From the NCBI GenBank assembly GCA_911728455.2, contig OU452224.1, forward strand, positions 1,240,001 through 1,304,000: 64,000 nt of DNA, read 5' to 3'. Shown piece after piece: positions 24,350 through 36,649 of this stretch. The notes under the pieces were generated by a model. It was not told the origin of the DNA. It was given only the letters and a program-made list of their open reading frames with translations, and searched no databases. This stretch comes from Marthasterias glacialis. Lineage: Eukaryota > Echinodermata > Asteroidea > Forcipulatida > Asteriidae. Position 1 is the stretch's first letter. Every line of letters starts with the position of its first letter. The translations under genes and the position numbers were made by a program.

Positions 24350-24424
24350 CTCTTATCATGTATAGCAGGGTTGATACCTCTTCGAATGAGAATGGATCAA
24401 CAGTCATTTCAAACACAAAATTTC
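24350..24424 (-). other. Exon-like segment (75 nt)
   Basis: Minus-strand borders are CTATTTCAG and GTAAG, and the segment ends ATAAGAG like its relatives at 14,490 and 23,764. One frame is open across it (NFVFEMTVDPFSFEEVSTLL...), in the same phase as the open frame at 14,490. It is three bases longer than its relatives. Confidence 0.35.
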
Positions 24425-25375
24425 CTGAAATAGAAAAAATACTTCATGAACACTTTATGAATTATAAATGGCCCTAAAAAAGCTAACCTACGCCCATCTA
24501 ACTGTAGATCAAAAACAAAATTGGAAACAAATACAAGGCTTAGCCATTTTATTTTTATAACCTCCAGAAAAACGTTGTCGTTTTCACAAACCAATTTATT
24601 ACAAAAATCATACATTTTGGCAAATCAGTGTTTTTACACATTTTGGATGTTATCACTGACACCGACACTTTTCCCCAAGTCTCTGAAAAAGTGATTTCAA
24701 AAATAGTTTAACATTAAATGCGTGGTTTACTCCAAACATAAAAGTTTGGCTACAGGGGTTAAATTGTCTCTTCATGAAAACAGTTAGAATTGTGTCCAAT
24801 TAATATTTTATCCATGGAAAAACTATTCTTATGAACTGAAAATGTAAGATGGTCGCTGCATTAGTTTACAACAAATTAGGCCCTGAATTGTTAACCCAAA
24901 AACATTTGCCCACCACTACCCCTAAAACAAAAACTTTATTTAAAACAATATCCAAATCTTACATGGCTCAGTTTAACAACTAAAATTAAGACACTAAAAA
25001 CAATTGAATTGAAGTCAAAATAATCTTGAATAAGATATCTTTAACGAGGAGACTGATACAATCATACTGTTGCCATGACCACACTTCTTTAACAAAGATT
25101 AATATTCACAATTCTTCAAGACGAGCTATATCTTTTCATGTAACTTTGCAGACATTTATTTTAAATATCTTTTAGAATTATTTTTCCTAAAAGGAATCAC
25201 TTTTTAATTTACTTGTGATTTGTTTCACCAACGCAACGAGGGCACACGGTATTAAACATTTTTCCGATATTGGACCATTATGCAAGGTTTTTGTGTAATC
25301 CCCGATTTCCAGATGTTTGCCCTTTTGTTCCCAGAAGAGGATTATGAGACATTCATGGGGCACGTATTTTAAATC

Positions 25376-25417
25376 CCAGTGCTGTAAAGAGAACCAGGGT
25401 TCTATTTACAGCACTGG
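25376..25417. repeat. 42-bp near-perfect hairpin
   Basis: CCAGTGCTGTAAAGAGAACC is followed by AG and then the inverse GGTTCTATTTACAGCACTGG; 19 of 20 arm positions pair. The loop is only 2 bases, too short for a typical microRNA precursor. Confidence 0.65.
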
Positions 25418-25821
25418 CGAATCAAAGAAAGTAATTCTGTCAGGCTGGATGGGAAAAATATGGTAGATTGCCTGCGGTTAGAAAGTCTGCCAAACAATGA
25501 CTTAAAAGCTGGAAGGACAAATTGTGATTGGAAAACATGGTTTAGCCCCTGAGTTATTTTCATCCCACCCTGCCAGTGACACCGTTATAATTTTTGCTGA
25601 TTTGTTATGTAGTTCTTTGAAAATATCCTTGAAACTTCATATTTAACTTTAAAACGATTCATACCCTAAGCAGATAAAATATGAATGTGTTTCACTTAAA
25701 GGTTAATTTCTTCACATTGAACTGAAATAAATACTTAACTTTCAGCCTTTGAAGATTTTATTTAATTTGACACAATATCTCCTCTTCAATAATGATATAA
25801 GGAAATAAATACATTGTTTAC

Positions 25822-25918
25822 CTTTTCAGCAGCATTTTCTTCTCTTTTCTCCTCCTGTAAAGTGGTGATTATTCCATACATCCTGAACCATCAAAAACTG
25901 ACTTCGGATGAGAGCATT
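25822..25918 (-). other. Exon-like segment (97 nt)
   Basis: Minus-strand borders are CATTTCAG and GTAAAC. The 5' half is homologous to the segment at 20,990-21,054. All three frames contain a stop, so it is not a normal internal coding exon. Confidence 0.3.
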
Positions 25919-26648
25919 CTGAAATGAAACACCAAAATATTGTTCATAATTATAATTATAATAAAAAATAAATAAAAAAAATTCAATATCTTTTTTAACC
26001 ATCTTGCATAAAAATTTCCTCTGAAAGAATTAATGTTCTTGTCGCTATGTGTGTGTAGTCGTTCGTCGTCCTGTCGTCCGTTGCCGAACGCCCCTTACCC
26101 CCGTTCCCCACCTCCCACTAAAAAGGGTCACATTCGTCACTAAAATTGCAGGCTGGCCTTGTACAAGGCGACTGAATGTTGCCCGGCTGCAAACGATGTG
26201 GATAGTTTTACAGCGGCTGTCCCGAGTGTAATGCACGCAATTTGTCAGACGTTTACCACTGCTCGAAACCTAGACGTTACCACTTTCAGGTAAACGTTGC
26301 AAGAGGACTGCTGGAATAAAGACTAGCGCAAGATTACGACGAGTCATAGCGCCCTCACTCGCTGAACAGCGCAACGGCAACCATCATGGCTCCTACACCG
26401 TCAATCACATGGACTTCTGTACGGAAATTTGTCATAAAATTCCACCAAAATAAGTCATTATACCTCGGATCTAATGTACTTGAGACTCTAGCGCAATAAT
26501 TTAGAGATCATCGATGGAAAATTTTTGCCAAAAAAGTGTAAATTCCGATTTCAAATTTGATGTATGGTCCTAGAGGATAGGGTTCGTTGGGCCAAGAAGC
26601 GGAGGGAGTCCAGCGTATTGGCACAATGTATGGGGCTAGGTCTACTTT

Positions 26649-27449
26649 AGCCCAGGTAGGACGTTATCTCCGTTGTACTACACTAACGTCCTGGGTATAA
26701 AGCTTCTTTCCAATGCGACTAAAATTACATGAGTTAGTTTCCCCTATTTTTACCTGATTTTGGAAGCTGAAAGTTTGTCCATGTATTCCAGATGTTCTAA
26801 ACTACTCCTTGAATATCTTTTAAGTGCATGGTTTCACAAATGGTGAAAATCATACGTACAATAAAACGCCAACGTGTACAAATCCTCCGCGACATGTTAT
26901 ACTCGCCAAATGAGGTATATTCAACGCGCATGCTCAAACTGCATAGCATTAGCAACAAGTATTACGGCAGGCGCATTACGGTATGTGGGCGCGGCTTTAC
27001 ATTGTACATGCATATAAATATAAGTTGTGCGCAATCGGTCGATCTGCGCAATCGACCGATCGGGCGGCGCTATTGGTTGATCTATTGTTTGCGCACATAT
27101 CGATCGATCGAACAATGAATGTTTGCGCAATCGACCAGTAGCGCAGCATGATCCCGGCGTTGCTATGCGCGTATCACTCTGAGACTACCTAAACGGGTCG
27201 CGTCGATTTCTGATTTTGCTATGATTTTCAGTTTATTTTTGTAAATAATGTGTGCTCAATGCAGCTTAAAGACTTTTGAACCCGCCAGTCTGCAAATATA
27301 GGATACATAGAACACTAGGACGAAGTTTCAGCTCATTTAATCAGGTAAAACAATGAAATAAGTTAGTTATAAATTGTTTCGCTATGTAGCGAGACCTTTA
27401 TACCCAGGACGTTAGTGTAGTACAACGGAGATAACGTCCTACCTGGGCT
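26649..27449. mobile_element. DNA transposon with perfect 54-bp terminal inverted repeats
   Basis: The 54 bp at 26,649-26,702 (AGCCCAGGTAGGACGTTATC ... GGGTATAAAG) is repeated exactly inverted at 27,396-27,449. AGGTCTACTT directly follows the right end, and AGGTCTACTTT directly precedes the left end, suggesting a target duplication of roughly 10 bp. The interior holds short GCGCAATCGACC/GGTCGATTGCGC-type inverted words (27,028-27,140). No transposase frame is present. Perfect ends imply recent activity or conversion. Confidence 0.85.
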
Positions 27450-27464
27450 AGGTCTACTTAAAGC

Positions 27465-28383
27465 TAGACCCAGTAACTGGGGCGCTGTACTCCTTTTTTG
27501 AGATTTTTGACATTATCTGTCGTACTAGCGCCCCAGTCCGTGGTATATTTGGAAAGTGCTCCGAAGCGGTTTTTTTCTGAATCAGTTACAAAATTGTCAA
27601 AATTGCGACAAAGACTCGGCAGAATTGCTTGAAAATCGCCTACTGGCTTCTCCAAGTATTTACGGTGAAATAAAATGCAGTTAATTGTACTCAGGATCAT
27701 TTTTGGTCCTCCAAATCGATGATATAAACGCTGTAAGGAAGGATTCCGTGTTCGCTGAGGCCCTGACTTTCATATTGTTTTCCGCGCAGTCAACGCAGGA
27801 TACCAGGCTGTGTAGTGCCAATGTTCGCTGATGCCCTGACATGCATATTGATTTGCGCAGTCAACGCAGGATACCAGGCTCCACAGCTGGTATCCTGCAT
27901 TGACTGCGCAAATCAGTATGAATGTCAGGGCATCAGTGAACAATGGCGCTACACACAGCCTGGTATCCTGCGTTGACTGCGCGGAAAACAATATGAAAGT
28001 CAGGGCCTCAGCGAACACGCAATCCTCGCAGCGTTTATACACATAAGAAAACAGTCGTTGAGTATCACATTCAAAATGGCGATTCTAACGGCAAATTTGA
28101 TATATGCGCGATAGTGGGCTAAAAATCATCAATTTGGAGGACCAAAAATGATCGCGAGTACAATTAACTGCATTTTATTTCACAGTAAATACTTGGAGAA
28201 GCCATTAGGCGATTTTCAAGCAATTCTGCCGAGTCTTTGTCGCAATTTTGACAATTTTGTAACTGATTCAGAAAAAAAACGCTTCGGAGCACTTTCCAAA
28301 TATACCACGGACTGGGGCGCTAGTACGACAGATAATGTCAAAAATCTCAAAAAAGGAGTACAGCGCCCCAGTTACTGGGTCTA
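27465..28383. mobile_element. 919-bp near-palindrome (foldback element)
   Basis: The outer ends are TAGACCCAGTAACTGGGG (27,465) and its inverse CCCCAGTTACTGGGTCTA (ending 28,383). The arms are near-identical over about 255 bp: 27,465-27,720 pairs with 28,128-28,383. Towards the centre, each arm has two copies of a roughly 60-bp subrepeat (GTTCGCTGAGGCCCTGAC ... CAACGCAGGATACCAGGCT), meeting around 27,885. The right arm has about 106 extra bases at 28,040-28,130. Flanks are CTTAAAGC at left and CTTTAAAGC at right, a possible target duplication. Each arm contains the same 78-codon open frame. Confidence 0.85.
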
Positions 28384-28801
28384 CTTTAAAGCTTTAATTA
28401 CAGTCTCAGGCATCAGCACATTTTTATTTAAAAAACAGTGCCTTTATTTTACTTCTTCAGTCGAGTTTCTGAGAGAAAATTACTTCCATTGTTCCAAGAT
28501 TCAACTTCTCAAGAGGGAACCAAAGCCCATATAAAGACACTTCCTCACATTATGTGTTATTCAACTTATGGTTGCATTGTATCCAAACGAGTAGGAGTAG
28601 CTTACTATACTTACTAACTTACCAGCCGGGGCCGGGGGCATGCCTGGGGCCCGCCGTATTCGAATACATAACGTTGGTGAACGCACGGAGGTCTAACTAA
28701 TGCCATTGGTGTATGTGACTACAAACACAATAATTCAAAACCCCGCACTCATTCAACAACTGCACTACTTCATAAAAAATACACAGCTAGCAGTAACTCA
28801 C

Positions 28802-28866
28802 CGTCAAAATATATGTTGCCACTGGGGCCTCTGGTTTGTATGGTGTGAGCAGACAGTCATGTTTTC
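28802..28866 (-). other. Exon-like segment (65 nt)
   Basis: Minus-strand borders are CTTTTCAG and GTGAG. One frame is open with two leading bases. With the similar segments at 25,822, 24,350, 23,764, 20,990 and 14,490 it could form a minus-strand spliced transcript, but no start or recognisable protein could be assigned. Confidence 0.3.
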
Positions 28867-28919
28867 CTGAAAAGAATATTTTTACAGCAAAAAATTGGCT
28901 TTTGCTGGGTGAAGAACTT

Positions 28920-32120
<3,201 letters not shown>

Positions 32121-32158
32121 TTTGAACTTCCATCCGTTCGGTTCATCCTGGATTTTCT

Positions 32159-33024
32159 TTACAGTGCATGATGAATATTCTGTTTGGGATCACCTCTGGT
32201 CGATCCAGGGGTATTATTGTTAGCATAGTATTCTCTGATCCCAGCTGTACCGCCAGATAAACTCCTCACACCTCCAGAGGCCCTCTGATGGGTACCAACC
32301 GCGTTATGGCAGCATTTGGGACGACCTAATGCCTGTAGAAACGCTCTGCGATACTGCTTATTTTGAAACCCATAAATGAACGGGTTCACGCAGGAATTAC
32401 AGAATGCTGTCAGAACACTTGCGTGATAATACCAAGCAGAGAAGTCAAGGTTCCAACCACACATGTAGGCGAAGAACATGAACTGATTTGGTGCCCAACA
32501 AATCGCAAAGGTCACAACGACGATGAGTAGCATCTTGATGACTTTCTTACGGGCACGAAGAAGATCTCTGGATAGCTGGTTCTCTCTGCCATCACTTAGT
32601 GATTGGCGCATAGCCATGGCACTTTTATGTAAAGCACTCATGATCTGCCAATAGGAGAGACCCTGTAGCGTCAACGGGATGAAGTAAATGACGCAGAAAT
32701 TGGCAATTCCCAAAAATGTCTGCCAGGCCTTGCTTGGCCACTTAAGAACACAACTACCACGGTCATTGTTTTCATATGTGTACAAAAAGAAACTATTCAC
32801 GATGATACCCATGGACCATATGCAAATGATCATGATGATGGCCTTTTTGGCAGTGAAAACGGCTTCATATCTTAAAGGATGCACAATGCTGAAGTACCTC
32901 TCTAGGGTGACGCAAGTCAATGAGAGCACAGAGGAGACAAAGCTTGCCCACAGAGGGAACTTGGAGAGAAGAAGGCGGCACACCAGCTCACCAGCCACGC
33001 CCTTCGGTACGGGAATGACGAAAC
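32159..33024 (-). CDS. Rhodopsin-like GPCR, copy 1, exon 2
   Basis: This exon encodes roughly residues 82-369 of a class A seven-transmembrane receptor at the cell surface, probably coupled to a G protein. It begins after the acceptor TTGGCAG at 33,025 and ends with TAA at 32,159. Visible hallmarks are a cysteine at the start of TM3 (ELVCRL), ERY at the cytoplasmic end of TM3, FAICWAP in TM6 and NSCVNPFIYGF in TM7. A serine/cysteine-containing tail of about 60 residues follows. The TM6 and TM7 motifs resemble peptide-receptor-type GPCRs; the ligand cannot be named. The 122-bp stretch 32,694-32,815 (end of TM4, loop 2, start of TM5) and the C-tail differ strongly from the paralogue at 56,021-56,832, while the rest is nearly identical. 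Confidence 0.9.
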
Positions 33025-33119
33025 CTGCCAATAAATTAAATCAGCATTCAATTAATTTTGTTTAGTGGATGGCGACACGACAATATAAAACACACCAACA
33101 AACCAACAAACAACCCAAC

Positions 33120-33245
33120 ATAAAAACAAACATACATACATACATACATACTTACATACATACATTCATACATACATACATACATACAAACAAACATAAA
33201 ACAAACAAACAAACAAACAAACAACCCACCAAACTTACAAACAAC
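33120..33245. repeat. Microsatellite (CATA)n and (CAAA)n
   Basis: Imperfect CATA repeats at about 33,130-33,190 are followed by CAAA repeats at about 33,187-33,222. They lie inside the GPCR copy 1 intron and explain open frames rich in Tyr/Ile/His or Val/Cys/Met on the two strands. Confidence 0.9.
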
Positions 33246-35499
33246 CCAACATACATCCCCAACAAACAAAACAAATGCAATGTTTTTTAACTGGAAATGT
33301 CATAGATTGCATAAAAAGAGATACAATTAAAACCTCACGGTCTTCACTACATTTTTGTCTTATCCAATTTGCAAACCCATTTAAATCACTTTATAAGGAA
33401 CTACACTGTCTTATCACGAAGATGGTCAGTCCAGATAGTGTAAAAAAAACACGGTATAAGCTTTTAGGAGTTGGAAATGTCTTATCACAAAGATTACCAG
33501 TCCAAATAGTACACGCTAGACTTTTTAAAAGCAGTTACTTCATTCTACCTAATATCTTATCATGCAGAGTGACTTGTCAACATCAGGGGAAAAGGTTGAA
33601 TAAACCACGCAGTAAGACAAGGTCAATATTTGCTCTTTTTCTTCCCGAGTTTTGGTTCAAAAGAGATTCATTCTAAATTAATTTTTTGACAATTCGTTAT
33701 AAGCCTGTAAATACATAATGTTTTGAGGATTGGCGATGGAATGTTTTCATAAAGCAGCCTTTGGACCCGAATGTCCCAATGTGAGTCAAAGAATCAAACC
33801 CAAATTGACACACTGTGTTCGCAGTTTTCAGTTCGAAGTTTTTATCTCTGAAAAGAAAAATAATGCGCATATTTTTTGGTTGTAAACACAAAATAAAGCG
33901 TAGCACAAAATTAAAAACTTTACCAAGGAAAGATCAAATTTGTCCGCACACTTTGTTATCGTTAAATTATGACAGACATTCAAGGTAAAACTTAATTTAT
34001 GACTGCATCGAAAATATCCGGATGTAAAACCGGTGAAAAAAAATCATTTCCTGTAGGTTCAGCTCCCAATTTCAATTTCTTAATTAAGAAATTATAGATT
34101 TCAATAATGGCAGTCATCACTTTTGTAACGCATGGGTTTTTTTTACAAATGGTTTTGCTTTTAATTAGCAATGAAGACCTTTTGTAATTTGATTATAGAA
34201 CATCACTAAAAATCACGACACAGAGCATGATGTAATGTAATTACTCAGTGCATGGTGTAAATGTCCGCTTAGACGCTTTTCCCATGAGTATGGCTCCTTT
34301 ATACTTTGTGTGCATGCTCATCAGAATAATATGCAGTTTAATTTGAAATTATTGAGCAGAGCCGTTCTTAACTTTTACTAGTGGAATCGCATTGCGTGAT
34401 TTTAGACTCCTGGACGCGGTGAAAGGGAGAAGGTAAACCGGAGTCTGCTGTTTATTGCACTGCTTGATTTACAATGTATCTCGCATTTAATTATTGATAT
34501 ATATCTAGAAAACAATATGCCAATGCTCTCTCGATGAAAGTGTATTACAGTCCATATTGTTTGATCGAGATTAGGTCAACTTGTAGGTTTTCATAAACCT
34601 CCTTTCAAATGTTTAATAATGTCTTCAAATGTAATTTCGACAATTAAAACAGTCTTTTTCATTTTGGTACTAATCATCAGGTGTTACCCAAGAATTCCTT
34701 TTGCGAACCCTTGGGAGGAGAGTGATTCAGTCAGGATGATGACAAGTCTGACACTTCGTTCTTGTAAGAGCAAGGACATTTTCCCCTTATTAAAGGGCAC
34801 CTCTATTAGAGAAAGTAGATTTCTACTGGAACACTTCAAGGGGCACCAAGGCGTTGACAGAGGCATGGAGGCAATTGCCTCAAGTGCCTCCGTTAAGTTT
34901 CAGATACTATGATGGTATTATGTCCCTATTGGACTAGCTGAGAATCAGTGGCCCACCACGTGATAGCCTCTTAAGTCGCACTATTTCTTAATTTTCCTTT
35001 ACATATTTACCAGTCATTGAGAATGATTGACATTCCCAGGGTGTCTGAGTGTGGCCTGAATAACTAACTGTGAAAAGGCCATTTGCTAAATTCACAATCA
35101 CCTCCTCAACCCACGCTTAACAACTCATAACAAATAACTGGTGTAAAATCGCTTAATGTAATCTCCTTCATTCAAATCTCTATTTTACGCAATTTGAGTA
35201 GTACAATATGTTTGGCGAATGGGTAAAAAAAAAACATCTAAAACTTACTTGAATAAAAACTATACCCAATATGTTTACTAAAGTCATACAATAAAACAAT
35301 CTTATAACCGACTTCTCGTATGAGAACTTAGTGCTGCCTTTACTTGGGTAATTTTCAGGTAAAAAAAACTTAAAAAAAACACACATTTAGATACACAATT
35401 TTTGCCAGAAAATGGGATAAAACAGTGAAATAACATTGACGTCTTACGTAAGGTTGTGCAGCCACAAAGTGGTCAATGTGGTGGGTACATTTGAAAACA

Positions 35500-35815
35500 C
35501 GGTAAAATACAGGATTGGTAAAGCTGATAGCGCAGTGTTCTTACTTTGTTTAATTTAATACCGTGAAAAAACAAACCTGAGAAAATGTTAAAATAACCAT
35601 GCACACACACTTCTCAGCATGTAAACACATTGTCCTTAATTTCGATTGTTTTAATCGAAATAAAAAATCGGGGTATTCTAATTCTATTTTCTTAACTTAG
35701 CATTTCAGACAGAAATATTTATAAGCAAGATTGGTACTGGTATGGACTTTATAATCAGTAAGTAATGTAAAAAATCTTAAATACCAATCCTGTACTCCAC
35801 CTTTAAGCAAAAGTC
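35500..35815. mobile_element. Dispersed MITE-like repeat (inverted copy at 43,085-43,380)
   Basis: TACAGGATTGGTA near 35,508 and TACCAATCCTGTA near 35,783 form terminal inverted repeats. The interior (CAGCATGTAAACACATTGTC, TTAATTTCGATTGTTTTAAT, CAGACAGAAATATTTAT) matches the inverse of 43,085-43,380. Older relatives lie near 12.25 and 13.8 kb. It sits in the GPCR intron. Confidence 0.65.
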
Positions 35816-35896
35816 CATACATCTTTGTATTGCAGTCAATGTTCTATCTTATATTAAAATATCAAATACGATTTAACAAAAAGGGTTTACACTCAC

Positions 35897-36140
35897 CGAG
35901 ATGTAGCGGTATGAGGAATACCGATACGATGAAATCGCAGACGGCCAAACTCACGATGAACATGTTAGTCAGATTTTGCAACGATGGTACCCTGGCCACA
36001 GTAAACATCACGAAGAAGTTACCGGTGATCCCAAGTACGGCTATGACACCATAGATGACCCTCAACCAGACCTGGTCCTCAAAGGCTCCCTCGGCTGACC
36101 AGCCTTGCTGCCCCTCAACCTGACCATTTCCGTTACTCAT
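35897..36140 (-). CDS. Rhodopsin-like GPCR, copy 1, exon 1 (N-terminus to TM2)
   Basis: The exon opens with ATG at 36,140 (MSNGNGQVEGQQGWSAEG) and ends at 35,897 before GTGAG. Joined to the next exon it gives a glycine codon split after its first base and a 369-residue protein. It contains the TM1 asparagine in GITGNF and the TM2 aspartate in LAVCDF. There is no signal peptide, as usual for class A receptors. The intron (33,025-35,896, about 2.9 kb) holds (CATA)n/(CAAA)n microsatellites and a MITE. Sequence upstream to about 36,650 is richer in CpG and may hold the promoter. Confidence 0.88.
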
Positions 36141-36649
36141 CTTACAGTAAAGTTTGGCGCCTCTTATCGTGTCAGCAGCGGTAAAGGCATAACCGTTGAA
36201 AAATCCGTTTCGAAGGTGCTCTTCGAATTCACTACTATCGCGAAAAGCAGGCCAGGCGTTTTTATTTTTGTTTTATGGAATTACGTTTTTACAGTTCAAT
36301 CAAGTATGGACAGCTTTAAGTTGTAAAAACTGAGTGTATCAAGTGTAGTTACTTCTTCTGTTCATAAAATAAAAAATATGCTGACGAAATTTGAAAAACA
36401 AAACAAAATTCAATTTAAAACTTGTCTACAAGTTGTCTACGAGCGTGAAGTTGTTCAATCTCATTTGATTGAAGTCCGTTCAAAACAGACCGCACTAAAT
36501 TGTCTATTGCTCGATATTTCCAACCAAAACTCCGATGTAAAGAAGTGAAATTATAGCATAAATGCGTAAGAGAAAATGAACAACCAACAGCAAAAACAGA
36601 GCCCGTAATTTCAGGGTCCAATATTGAAAATGACAATGTCAAGCCTCAT

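Larger units (their letters stand above)
23138..25930. repeat. Serial diverged duplications of a 0.55-0.75-kb module
   Basis: The boxes AACTTTACTTAACAAGAATA-TGCAA...CTTACATGG (23,680-23,715, 24,225-24,262, 24,930-24,966) and CCATGGAAAAACTATT (24,107 and 24,814) recur in order, each followed by a GGCCCTGAATTG/CCCACT-type stretch. Modules include exon-like segments at 23,764-23,835, 24,350-24,424 and 25,822-25,918. A fragment at 25,280-25,345 (TTTTTGTGTAATCCCCGATT) is also part of the piggyBac-like MITE family, truncated. Confidence 0.6.

Noticed and set aside
25376-25417. microRNA precursor
   Set aside because: The loop is 2 bases and the stem is only about 20 bp, unlike animal microRNA precursors.
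26384-26500. Short frame starting MAPTPSITW after CATC, and a similar MAPVPSCVW at 28,942
   Set aside because: The two N-termini look alike, but each frame stops within 40 codons and no donor or continuation was found.
33048-33290. Cys/Val/Met-rich and Thr/His-rich frames
   Set aside because: They are translations of the CATA/CAAA microsatellite in the GPCR intron.
33275-33676. 133-codon plus-strand frame in the GPCR copy 1 intron
   Set aside because: It has no recognisable motif, no splice-site logic, lies partly next to a microsatellite, and is on the strand opposite to the host gene; chance is more likely.
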